From positions 1 to 64,000 of the forward strand of contig JASJGL010000152.1 in NCBI GenBank assembly GCA_033791545.1: a DNA stretch of 64,000 nt, in the 5' to 3' direction. A program made the position numbers and the translations under genes. The first letter of the stretch is position 1. Each line of letters begins with the position of its first letter. This stretch comes from Antarcticimicrobium sp033791545 (lineage in GTDB: Bacteria > Pseudomonadota > Alphaproteobacteria > Rhodobacterales > Rhodobacteraceae). This document shows positions 41,632-49,604 of the stretch, piece after piece. The notes under the pieces were generated by a model, which ran no database searches, was not told the DNA's origin, and saw only the letters and a program-made list of their open reading frames with translations.

Positions 41632-42605
41632 GCACCATAGATATGATCGAGGCCGCCGCCGGGCGGCTGGCTGGCCACGCGCGCCGCACCCCGCTGCTGT
41701 CCTCGCCGTTTCTGGATGACATCGCCGGGCGCCGGGTTCTGGTAAAGCCGGAATGCCTGCAACATACCGGCAGCTTCAAGTTTCGCGGCGCCTGGTCGGC
41801 GGTTTCGGCGCTGGAGCCTGACGTGCGGGCGCGCGGTGTGATCGCCTTTTCCAGCGGCAACCACGCCCAAGGCGTCGCCTATACGGCAAAGCTGCACGGG
41901 GTCTCGGCGGTGATCATCATGCCCTCGGACGCGCCGAAGATGAAGATCGACAACACCCGCGCCCTGGGGGCCGAGGTGGTGCTGTATGAGCGCGCCAGCG
42001 AGGACCGCGATGCGCTGGGGGCGAAACTGGCCGCCGAGCGCGGGCTGACGCTGGTCAAACCCTTTGACGAGCCGCTGGTGATCGCCGGGCAAGGCACCAG
42101 TGGTCTGGAGATCGCCGAACAGGCGGCGGATCAAGGCGTGCACCAAGCCGATGTTCTGGTACCCTGCGGCGGCGGCGGGCTGACCGCCGGCATCGCGCTG
42201 GCGCTGGAGGCCCGCGCGCCGGGCCTGCGCGTGCGCCCTGCCGAACCCGAGGGGTTCGACGATACCGCCCGTTCGCTCCTCTCCGGCCAGATCGAGCGGA
42301 ATGACCAGCTCTCCGGCTCGCTCTGCGATGCGATCATCACGCCGCAGCCGGGCAACATCACCTTTCCAATCAACAAACGGCTCTGCGGTCCCGGCCTCGT
42401 GGTCAGCGAAGACGAGGCGCTGCGCGCCATGGCGCTGGCCTTTGCCCGGCTCAAGATCGTGATCGAACCAGGCGGTGCCGTGGCGCTGGCGGCGGCCCTG
42501 TTCCGCCCCGATCAGATCGCGGGCGATGCCGTGATCGCCGTGGCCTCGGGCGGGAATGTTGACGCACAGGTGTTCCGCACCGCGTTGGAGCGTTTCGCAG
42601 AGTAA
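41628..42605 (+). CDS. Threonine/serine dehydratase-like PLP enzyme
   Basis: 325 residues, fold-type II PLP enzyme. The PLP lysine is in QHTGSFKFRGAWSAV, the substrate loop is SSGNHAQGVAY, the phosphate loop CGGGGLTAG and the C-terminal VASGGNVD. There is no ACT regulatory domain, so this resembles catabolic threonine dehydratase or serine racemase/hydroxyaspartate dehydratase members rather than the biosynthetic IlvA. It is the last gene of the HAD/hydrolase/dehydratase operon. Confidence 0.9.
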   Translation: MSTIDMIEAAAGRLAGHARRTPLLSSPFLDDIAGRRVLVKPECLQHTGSFKFRGAWSAVSALEPDVRARGVIAFSSGNHAQGVAYTAKLHGVSAVIIMPSDAPKMKIDNTRALGAEVVLYERASEDRDALGAKLAAERGLTLVKPFDEPLVIAGQGTSGLEIAEQAADQGVHQADVLVPCGGGGLTAGIALALEARAPGLRVRPAEPEGFDDTARSLLSGQIERNDQLSGSLCDAIITPQPGNITFPINKRLCGPGLVVSEDEALRAMALAFARLKIVIEPGGAVALAAALFRPDQIAGDAVIAVASGGNVDAQVFRTALERFAE

Positions 42606-42655
42606 ATCATGCCCTGAGCCAATGATGCAGATCATACTCATCTTTTCCAAGCATG

Positions 42656-42669
42656 TTGATCCGGATCAA
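42656..42669. promoter_or_regulatory. 14-base perfect palindrome upstream of the RTX gene
   Basis: TTGATCCGGATCAA is a perfect dyad about 75 bases before the RTX gene start and 50 bases after the dehydratase stop. Its placement fits an operator. Confidence 0.4.
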
Positions 42670-42744
42670 GGCGAGCGCTCTCCCGTTCATGCAAGATAGC
42701 TGCGCCCGAAGGAATCGGGCAAATCTTAGGGAGTGTTGAGAGAG

Positions 42745-44004
42745 ATGACTGACTTTACCGTAAACGGCCCTGTTCTGGAAATGGTCATCGGGACCGCAGG
42801 CGAAGACCGTCTGATCTACAATCTGGTTTCCGGACCAGGTGGGGTGGTTCTGAGCCCTCTGATACACAACCCCGTCAGCGGCTTTGACGGCGAGTTCGAG
42901 CCCACCGATGGCGACGTCACCTCCTTTACCGGGATTGAGCACTTCACCTTTGTCGACAAGGTCGGGGGCGATGACACCATCACCACGGGCGACGGCAACG
43001 ATGCGCTGAATGGCCGGGCCGGGAGCGATGTCCTGAACGGCGCTGGCGGCAGTGACGAAATCACTGGCGGTAAAGGGGGCGACACCCTCTATGGTGGCAT
43101 CGACGGAGATACGATTGAGGGCGGCAACGGCAATGACCGGCTGTTCGGCGAGGCTGGCTATGACCAGCTTTATGGCGGGAATGGCAACGATCGGATTTTT
43201 GGTGGCATCGATAGCGACACCATCGAAGGCGGTACCGGCAACGACCGGTTGTTCGGCGGTTCTGGCGACGATTTCATTGTCGGCGGTGCCGGGGATGACC
43301 GGATGTTCGGCGGCAACGGCGACGATTTCATCATCGCCGACGACGGGGCCGATGTAGTCGATACCGGCAATGGCAACGACCAGATTGAGACGGCCTTTGA
43401 CTCCATCAAGACGCTGGAGGGCGGCAACGGGCGCGACATGTTGATGGCCTTCTATGACGGCACCACCACCGACTCTCTGAACTTCAATCTGGGCACCGGG
43501 GTTTTCGGGTCAACGGATGCCAATATCGACGGCAGCACGGCGACCAACTTCGAGGATTTTGTCTTTAACGGCGATATCGATACGAAGATCACCGGAACCG
43601 ATGGCCGCAACGAGATCATCGGTGGCTTTGCCGATGACGTGCTGCTGGGCAAGGGCGGCATGGACGCGCTCATCGGGGGGGAAGGCAACGACACCCTGTT
43701 CGGCAACAAGAAAGCCGATGTGCTGGACGGCGGGGTGGGTGATGACACCATGACGGGGGGCCGCGGTTTCGACACCTTCGTCTTCAGCGGTGGATCTGAC
43801 ACGATCACCGACTTCACCAATGACGTCGACACGATCCATATCCGCAGCCATCTGGTCGCAGAAGGCACCACAGTCGACGATCTGATCAGCAGCGCCACAG
43901 TGATCGGTGGCAACACGGTGATCACGCTGGATGGCGGCGACACCCTGACCATTGATGGGCTCACCGATACCTCGCTTCTGAGCGACGATCTGATCCTCAT
44001 CTAA
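42745..44004 (+). CDS. RTX (hemolysin-type calcium-binding repeat) protein
   Basis: 419 residues, probably exported by a type I system that is not encoded nearby. The central part (about 70-230 and 285-350) has many RTX nonamers of the form GGxGxDxxx, such as GGNGNDRLFG, which bind Ca2+ into a beta roll. The C-terminal 75 residues (TDFTNDVDTIHI onward to the terminal DDLILI) are the usual uncleaved type I secretion region. There is no enzyme domain. The ATG at 42745 is preferred to a TTG at 42733; GAGAGAG lies upstream. A large hairpin follows. Confidence 0.93.
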   Translation: MTDFTVNGPVLEMVIGTAGEDRLIYNLVSGPGGVVLSPLIHNPVSGFDGEFEPTDGDVTSFTGIEHFTFVDKVGGDDTITTGDGNDALNGRAGSDVLNGAGGSDEITGGKGGDTLYGGIDGDTIEGGNGNDRLFGEAGYDQLYGGNGNDRIFGGIDSDTIEGGTGNDRLFGGSGDDFIVGGAGDDRMFGGNGDDFIIADDGADVVDTGNGNDQIETAFDSIKTLEGGNGRDMLMAFYDGTTTDSLNFNLGTGVFGSTDANIDGSTATNFEDFVFNGDIDTKITGTDGRNEIIGGFADDVLLGKGGMDALIGGEGNDTLFGNKKADVLDGGVGDDTMTGGRGFDTFVFSGGSDTITDFTNDVDTIHIRSHLVAEGTTVDDLISSATVIGGNTVITLDGGDTLTIDGLTDTSLLSDDLILI

Positions 44005-44018
44005 GGCCAGTCCCGACA

Positions 44019-44048
44019 CCGCGCGCCGGAGCTTTTTTCGGCGCGCGG
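44019..44048 (+). terminator. Hairpin after the RTX gene
   Basis: CCGCGCGCCG and CGGCGCGCGG form a perfect ten-base-pair stem; the ten-base loop contains TTTTTT. No T-run follows the stem, so termination may depend on the stem alone. It starts 15 bases after the stop. Confidence 0.55.
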
Positions 44049-44113
44049 CCCTTGCTCTTTGCCCCGCCCCGCGAAGCCGCTAAAAGGCGGGATCAGACAC
44101 AAAGGGCGCAAGA

Positions 44114-44902
44114 ATGCAGATTGCCGATCTGGGCGACGTTCAGCTTCACTATCGTATCGACGGCGACCCCGACGGCGCGCCGGTGGTGTTCTCCAATTCG
44201 CTGGGCACCGACCTGCGGCTGTGGGATGCGGTGCTGCCGCGTCTGCCGCAAGGACTGAAATTCATCCGCTATGACATGCGCGGTCACGGGCTCTCGTCGC
44301 TGCCCACAGGCCCCTATTCCATGGGCGCGCTGGTGCGCGATGCCGAACGGCTGCTCGATCATCTCAAGGTGCGCGATTGCGTCTTTGTCGGCCTCTCCAT
44401 CGGTGGCATGATCGCGCAGGGACTTGCGATCAAACGGCTGGACCAGATCCGCGCGCTGGTGCTGTCCAATACCGGCGCCAAGATCGGCACCAAACAGATC
44501 TGGGAAGACCGCATCGCCCAGATCCGCGCCATCGGGCTGGACCATGTTGCAGATGCCACCATGGAACGCTGGTTCGGCAAGGCATTCCGCGCCACCGCCG
44601 CGCTGACCCTGTGGCGCAACATGCTCACGCGGCAACCGGTGGAGGGCTATCTTGGCTGTGCTGCCGCCATCGGGGGCACCGATTTCTATACCCCGACCAG
44701 CGGGTTGCGCCTGCCCGCGCTGGGGATCGCTGGCACCGCCGACGGGGCCACCCCGCCCGATCTGGTGCGCGAAACCGTCAACCTGATTCCGGGCTCGAGC
44801 TTTCACCTGATCCGGGGCGCCGGGCATCTACCCTGCGTCGATCAGCCCGAGGCCTATGCCGAGGCGCTCACCCGTTTTTTTACCCAGATCGCCCACGTCT
44901 GA
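44114..44902 (+). CDS. pcaD: 3-oxoadipate enol-lactonase
   Basis: Alpha/beta hydrolase of 262 residues, closest to PcaD, which opens beta-ketoadipate enol-lactone in protocatechuate breakdown. Features: VVFSNSLGTDLRLWD (typical of PcaD), the nucleophile elbow VGLSIGGMIAQG and the His in GAGHLPCVDQPE. No other beta-ketoadipate genes are next to it, so another lactone or ester substrate is possible. A second alpha/beta hydrolase gene starts 20 bases after the stop. Confidence 0.82.
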   Translation: MQIADLGDVQLHYRIDGDPDGAPVVFSNSLGTDLRLWDAVLPRLPQGLKFIRYDMRGHGLSSLPTGPYSMGALVRDAERLLDHLKVRDCVFVGLSIGGMIAQGLAIKRLDQIRALVLSNTGAKIGTKQIWEDRIAQIRAIGLDHVADATMERWFGKAFRATAALTLWRNMLTRQPVEGYLGCAAAIGGTDFYTPTSGLRLPALGIAGTADGATPPDLVRETVNLIPGSSFHLIRGAGHLPCVDQPEAYAEALTRFFTQIAHV

Positions 44903-44922
44903 CCGCAAAGGAGCGCCCGAGA

Positions 44923-45636
44923 ATGGCCGATTTCCTGTTGATCCACGGCTCCTGCCACGGCGCATGGTGCTGGCGTGACGTGATCCCCGCGCTCACGGCC
45001 TTGGGCCATGGCGCCCGGGCCATCGACATGCCCAGCCATGGCGACGATTCCACCCCGCTGGATCAGGTGACGCTTGCCGGGTGCCGCGATGCCATCCTTG
45101 CCGCCAGCACGCCCGACACGATCATCGTCGGCCATTCCTGGGGCGGCTACCCAATCAGCGCGGCGGGCGAGGCCGCGCCAGAGAAGATGCGCGCATTGAT
45201 TTACCTGTGCGCCTATGTGCCGATCTCGGGGCTGTCGATGATCGACATGCGCAAACGCGCCAAGCGCCAGCCGCTGATGCCCGCCGTGCGCCGGGCCGAG
45301 GATGGGCTGTCCTATACCTTTGATCCCGACCGGCTGCGCGAGTTGTTCTATCACGACTGCCCGGACGGGACGGTCGCCTATGCCATGCCCCGGCTTTGCC
45401 CGCAGGCGACGCACCCGCAGACCGCGCCGCTGACCTTGACCGAACGATACCAGACCCTGCCCAAGGCCTATGTCCGCTGCGCCGACGATCAGGCGATCCC
45501 GCCGGAATATCAGGCCGAGATGGTGCAGGACTGGCCACGCGACCGGGTGTTCTCGCTTCCCACCTCGCATTCGCCGTTCTTCGCCGCCCCCTCCGCGCTT
45601 GCGGCCCTGCTGGACCAGATCGCGGCAACGGTCTGA
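44923..45636 (+). CDS. Alpha/beta hydrolase, salicylate esterase / hydroxynitrile lyase-like
   Basis: 237 residues. Motifs: oxyanion region LIHGSCHGAWCWRD, nucleophile elbow VGHSWGGYPIS and catalytic His in SHSPFFAAP. This short, cap-poor layout is shared with plant-type esterases and hydroxynitrile lyases and with bacterial EstC-like proteins. AAAGGAG precedes the ATG at 44923. Probably co-transcribed with the pcaD-like gene; substrate unknown. Confidence 0.88.
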   Translation: MADFLLIHGSCHGAWCWRDVIPALTALGHGARAIDMPSHGDDSTPLDQVTLAGCRDAILAASTPDTIIVGHSWGGYPISAAGEAAPEKMRALIYLCAYVPISGLSMIDMRKRAKRQPLMPAVRRAEDGLSYTFDPDRLRELFYHDCPDGTVAYAMPRLCPQATHPQTAPLTLTERYQTLPKAYVRCADDQAIPPEYQAEMVQDWPRDRVFSLPTSHSPFFAAPSALAALLDQIAATV

Positions 45637-45789
45637 TCAGGGCGCGCTGGCACCCCTCCCTCCCGCAGACCGTGGCATAGCTGCTGCGGCCCGCCGCTCT
45701 GTGCCATGATCGCCCCCGACGGCATCGCATTCGCACTTGCCCTGCCCCCCGCAGGCGGGCCAGTCTATCCGCAAATCAGGGAGCGAGAC

Positions 45790-46878
45790 ATGCAAACCAT
45801 CAAGGCCGCCGTCTGTCACGAATTTGGCAAACCACTGAAAATCGAAGACGTTCTTCTCGCCCCGCCCGGCATGGGCGAGGTCGAAGTCGAAGTTGACGCG
45901 GTGGCGATCTGCCATTCCGACATCAGCTATGCCGATGGCGGCTTTGGCGGCCCGCTGCCGGCGGTCTATGGCCACGAGGCGGCCGGGCGCGTCCTCACCG
46001 TGGGCGAGGGCGTGCAGGGCGTTGCGCCGGGCGATCATGTCTGCGTCACGCTGATCCGCGCATGCGGGCACTGCTCCCCCTGCGGTTCGGGCCAGCCAAC
46101 CATCTGCGAAACCCCCTATGACGGCACCAAGGGCCCGCTCAAGACCGGCGATGGCGGCACCCTGTTTCAGGCGCTTTCCTGCGGGGCTTTTGCCGAAAAG
46201 GTCGTGGTGGATCAAAGCCAGGTGGTGAAAATTCCCGACGACATCCCGATGGAGGTGGCCTCGGTCATCTCTTGCGGGGTGATCACGGGCGTGGGAGCCG
46301 CCGCGCTCGCCGCCGATATGCGCGTCGGGCAGGATGTGGTCGTGATCGGCGCCGGTGGCGTCGGGCTGAACGCGATTCAGGGTGCCCGCATTGCCGGGGC
46401 CCGGCGCATTGTTGCGGTCGACATGCTGGACGAAAAGCTGGAGGTGGCAAAGGAATTCGGCGCCACCGATGTGGTCTCGGCGACCGAGGCGAAACCCTGG
46501 AACGCGGTGAAAAAGATCCTTGGACGCGGGGCCGATGTGGTTTTGGTCACCGTCGGCGTGGCCGAGGTGTATTCCGCCGCGCCGCGCTATCTGGCTGCGG
46601 GCGGCAAGGTGGTGATGGTGGGCATGCCCCATGGCGACAAGGTGGCCAGCTATTCGCCACTGATCATGGCCGATGCCGGTCAGGGGCTGGTCGGCTCCAA
46701 GATGGGCAATGTGGTGATCAAGCGCGACATTCCCTGGATCATCGACCTGTACAAACAGGGGCGGCTGAAACTGGACGAACTGGTCTCCGGGCGCTGGACG
46801 CTGGATCAGATCAACGACGCGATTGCCGATACCAAAACCGGCGCCGCCCGGCGCAACGTGATCCTGTTCAACCGCTGA
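45790..46878 (+). CDS. Zinc-dependent alcohol dehydrogenase
   Basis: Medium-chain dehydrogenase of 362 residues. Catalytic zinc ligands are Cys41 (AICHSD) and His62 (GHE). The structural zinc uses Cys92, Cys95, Cys98 and Cys106. The NAD-binding motif is VIGAGGVGLNAIQG followed by an acidic residue in VDMLDEK, indicating NAD rather than NADP. The layout is close to class III-like alcohol/formaldehyde dehydrogenases, but substrate is open. AGGGAG precedes the ATG at 45790. The enolase-superfamily gene follows after 48 bases. Confidence 0.92.
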   Translation: MQTIKAAVCHEFGKPLKIEDVLLAPPGMGEVEVEVDAVAICHSDISYADGGFGGPLPAVYGHEAAGRVLTVGEGVQGVAPGDHVCVTLIRACGHCSPCGSGQPTICETPYDGTKGPLKTGDGGTLFQALSCGAFAEKVVVDQSQVVKIPDDIPMEVASVISCGVITGVGAAALAADMRVGQDVVVIGAGGVGLNAIQGARIAGARRIVAVDMLDEKLEVAKEFGATDVVSATEAKPWNAVKKILGRGADVVLVTVGVAEVYSAAPRYLAAGGKVVMVGMPHGDKVASYSPLIMADAGQGLVGSKMGNVVIKRDIPWIIDLYKQGRLKLDELVSGRWTLDQINDAIADTKTGAARRNVILFNR

Positions 46879-46926
46879 ACCAAGACGCGGAGATCGCGTC
46901 AGCGATGATCCCTGAGGGAGACCGAA

Positions 46927-48159
46927 ATGAAACTGACCGATCTCGACATCATCGTGACCGCACCGCCCGCGCCGGGCTGGGGCGGGCGCTATTGGATTTT
47001 GGTGAAGCTCACCACCGACACCGGCATCACCGGCTGGGGCGAATGCTATGCCGCCTCGGTCGGGCCTGCGGCCATGACCCATGTGATCCGCGATGTGTTC
47101 GCGCGCCATATGGAGGGCGAGAATCCCGAGAACATCGAATTGATGTTCCGCCGCGCCTATTCCTCGGGCTTCACCCAGCGCCCCGACCTGACCGTGATGG
47201 GCGCGTTTTCGGGATTGGAGATCGCCTGTTGGGACATCCTCGGCAAGGACCGTGATCGCCCGGTACACGCGCTGATCGGCGGGCGGATGAACGCGCGTAT
47301 CCGCGCCTATACCTATCTCTACCCCCTGCCCCATCATGACCTGGCCGAGTTCTGGACATCCCCCGATCAGGCCGCCGAGGCCGCCGCAGATTGCGTTGGG
47401 CGTGGCTATACGGCGGTGAAATTCGACCCCGCCGGCCCCTATACGATGCGCGGTGGCCATATGCCTGCGATGTCCGACATCACGACGTCGGTGGCCTTTT
47501 GCAAGGCAATCCGCGCGGCGGTGGGGGATCGCGCCGACCTGCTGTTTGGCACCCACGGACAGTTCACCACCGCCGGGGCGATTCGGCTGGGACAGGCGCT
47601 GGAGCCCTATGCGCCGCTCTGGTTCGAGGAACCGGTTCCCCCCGACAACATGGCCGAAATGGCCCGCGTCGCCCAATCCGTGCGCATCCCCGTCGCCACC
47701 GGCGAGCGACTGACCACCAAGGCCGAGTTCGCCGCCGTCCTGCAGGCGGGCGCCGCCGCCATCCTGCAACCCGCGCTGGGGCGCTCCGGCGGCATCTGGG
47801 AGATGAAAAAGGTCGCCGCGCTGGCGGAAACCTATAACGCCCAGATCGCCCCGCATCTTTACGCCGGGCCGGTGGAATGGGCCGCCAACATCCAACTGGC
47901 TGCCTCGATTCCCAATATCCTGATGTGCGAATGCATCGAAACCCCGTTCCACGATGCCCTGATCAAGGGCGCGATCCGGGTTGAACAGGGCTTCATTACC
48001 CCGCCTGACGCCCCCGGCCTCGGCATCGAGGTGGACGAGGATCTGGCCCGCGCCCACCCCTATACCGGCTCCGGTTTGCACCTCGAAATGCGCGAGGATC
48101 CTTGCGATTATGTCGACGGAAACGCCTTTCAGGGCGGAGCCCCTGCAACAGAGGGATGA
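46927..48159 (+). CDS. Enolase-superfamily protein (mandelate racemase/muconate lactonizing, sugar-acid dehydratase-like)
   Basis: 410 residues with the usual capping and barrel domains. The second and third metal Glu residues are likely those in LWFEEPVPPDN and ATGERL, and the catalytic His is in IAPHLYAGP. At the first metal position, where DgoD-like enzymes have DFHG, this protein reads LLFGTHGQF, so Asp appears replaced by Gly. The Asp that usually supports the catalytic His is also missing (LQPALGRSGG instead of QPDASHAGG). It could be a divergent sugar-acid enzyme. Placement after an alcohol dehydrogenase suggests a carbohydrate or sugar-acid pathway. Confidence 0.85.
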   Translation: MKLTDLDIIVTAPPAPGWGGRYWILVKLTTDTGITGWGECYAASVGPAAMTHVIRDVFARHMEGENPENIELMFRRAYSSGFTQRPDLTVMGAFSGLEIACWDILGKDRDRPVHALIGGRMNARIRAYTYLYPLPHHDLAEFWTSPDQAAEAAADCVGRGYTAVKFDPAGPYTMRGGHMPAMSDITTSVAFCKAIRAAVGDRADLLFGTHGQFTTAGAIRLGQALEPYAPLWFEEPVPPDNMAEMARVAQSVRIPVATGERLTTKAEFAAVLQAGAAAILQPALGRSGGIWEMKKVAALAETYNAQIAPHLYAGPVEWAANIQLAASIPNILMCECIETPFHDALIKGAIRVEQGFITPPDAPGLGIEVDEDLARAHPYTGSGLHLEMREDPCDYVDGNAFQGGAPATEG

Positions 48160-48160
48160 C

Positions 48161-48188
48161 TTGACCAAAGAAATTCTGGCACTATGTC
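48161..48188 (+). promoter_or_regulatory. Candidate promoter of the ArsR-family gene
   Basis: TTGACC at 48161-48166 and TATGTC at 48183-48188 are 16 bases apart, followed by an AT-rich stretch before AGGAG and the TTG start at 48219. Confidence 0.35.
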
Positions 48189-48218
48189 TTTTTAATCATT
48201 TTCAGGAGTACCCGCAGT

Positions 48219-48584
48219 TTGACTGCCCAGACCATTTCTTCGCAAACCATTTCCTCGCTGCCGCCCGAAACGCCCGGCGACATGGCCAGCAGTGCCAGCG
48301 ACGCTGCCGCCTTCCTCAAGACGCTGGCGCATGAGGGTCGGCTGATGATCCTGTGTCATCTGGGCACCGGCGAAAAATCGGTGGGCGAGCTTGAATCGCT
48401 TTTGCAAATCCGCCAAGCGGCCGTCAGCCAGATGTTGGCCCGCCTGCGCGACGAAGGGCTGGTGTCGACACGGCGCGAGGGCAAGACGATCTTTTACGCG
48501 CTGGCCGACAGCAACACCGAACAGATGATCGGGCTGCTCTATTCCCTGTTCTGCGGCAAGGACGCGCCCGGCCAGCACATCTGA
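48219..48584 (+). CDS. ArsR-family regulator with SqrR/BigR-like cysteine pair
   Basis: 121 residues from a TTG at 48219 with AGGAG ten bases upstream; an ATG at 48282 would remove 21 residues. The winged helix is clear: LKTLAHEGRLMILCHL, VGELESLLQIRQAAVSQMLARL in outline, and REGKTIFYALAD. The only two cysteines are Cys46 and Cys112, 66 residues apart. I recall the same spacing for Cys41 and Cys107 in the persulfide sensor SqrR. A persulfide- or redox-responsive repressor is therefore likely. No sulfide-oxidation gene is adjacent. Confidence 0.85.
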   Translation: MTAQTISSQTISSLPPETPGDMASSASDAAAFLKTLAHEGRLMILCHLGTGEKSVGELESLLQIRQAAVSQMLARLRDEGLVSTRREGKTIFYALADSNTEQMIGLLYSLFCGKDAPGQHI

Positions 48585-48605
48585 CCGGGCCACGCCGCGC
48601 ACCGT

Positions 48606-49454
48606 TCAGCTGTCGGCGCGCACGCTCTGGCTCTGAACCCCCAGCCCGGCAATCGCGGCCTGTACCCGGTCGCCCGGCTTCAGATAGACCGGCTGCGGCT
48701 TCATCCCCATCCCGACGCCCGGCGGGGTGCCGGTCGCGATCACATCGCCGGGATGCAATGTCATCATCTGCGACAGATGCGATATGATCTGGGCCACGGA
48801 AAACACCATCGTCGCGGTGCTGCCCGCCTGCATCCGCTGCCCGTTCACGTCCAGCGTCAACTCCAAAGCCTGCGGATCGGCGACCTCGTCGCGGGTCACC
48901 AGCCACGGCCCCAGCGGCCCAAAGCTGTCACAGGACTTGCCCTTGGTCCACTGCCCCGACAGCTTGGTCTGGAAATCCCGCTCCGACACGTCGTTGATCA
49001 CGCAATAGCCGGCCACATGCTCCAGCGCCTCGGCCTCTGACACATATTTTGCCGCTTTGCCGATCACCACGCCCAGTTCGACCTCCCAATCAACCGACTG
49101 CGCGGCGCGCGGGATCACGATATCGTCGTTCGGCCCCGCAATGGCCGAGGTCGCCTTCATGAACAGGATCGGATGTTCAGGCAGCGCCATCCCCGCCTCT
49201 TCGGCATGATCGGAATAGTTCAACCCGATGCACATGAACTTGCCCACACCGCCGACACAGGGCGCCAGACGCGGCGTGCCCGCCACCAGCGGCAGCTGTT
49301 CCGGGTCAATCGCCGCCAGCCGCGCCAGCGTCGCCGCATCCAGCACGGCGCCGGTGATATCGACAACCTCACCGGACAGCGACCGCAACTGCCCCGCGCC
49401 ATCCAACAGCCCGGGACAGATCTCCGCGCCCTCATAGTATCGCACCAGCTTCAT
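48606..49454 (-). CDS. Fumarylacetoacetate hydrolase-family protein
   Basis: 282 residues from the ATG at 49454, with GGGAGAG upstream. FAH-fold motifs: GLNYSDHAEEAGMALPEHP, the metal-binding DWEVELGVVIGK, and VIATGTPPGVGMG. Members hydrolyse or decarboxylate 1,3-dicarbonyl acids, including oxaloacetate and acylpyruvates; the precise reaction is open. It converges on the ArsR-family gene with a 21-base gap. Confidence 0.92.
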   Translation of the reverse strand: MKLVRYYEGAEICPGLLDGAGQLRSLSGEVVDITGAVLDAATLARLAAIDPEQLPLVAGTPRLAPCVGGVGKFMCIGLNYSDHAEEAGMALPEHPILFMKATSAIAGPNDDIVIPRAAQSVDWEVELGVVIGKAAKYVSEAEALEHVAGYCVINDVSERDFQTKLSGQWTKGKSCDSFGPLGPWLVTRDEVADPQALELTLDVNGQRMQAGSTATMVFSVAQIISHLSQMMTLHPGDVIATGTPPGVGMGMKPQPVYLKPGDRVQAAIAGLGVQSQSVRADS

Positions 49455-49604
49455 TCCACTCTCCCTGTATCCAACCCTGTATCCAATCCTCGGCCCGGCA
49501 GTGGGCGCCGCTCTTTTTCTGGCAAAAAAATACTCCCGCCAGAGGCATGGCAGTGCCATAGGCGCTGCCATTTCGGGACACAACCGGCGCAGCATCGCAC
49601 CGCA

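Noticed and set aside
42958..43760. Repetitive GC-rich DNA as a possible mobile or satellite repeat
   Set aside because: The repetition is explained by RTX nonamers in an intact coding frame.
45637..48168. 843-residue minus-strand frame opposite the alcohol dehydrogenase and enolase-superfamily genes
   Set aside because: Both plus-strand genes have complete motifs and ribosome binding sites; the antisense product is Gly/His/Arg-rich without a fold signature.
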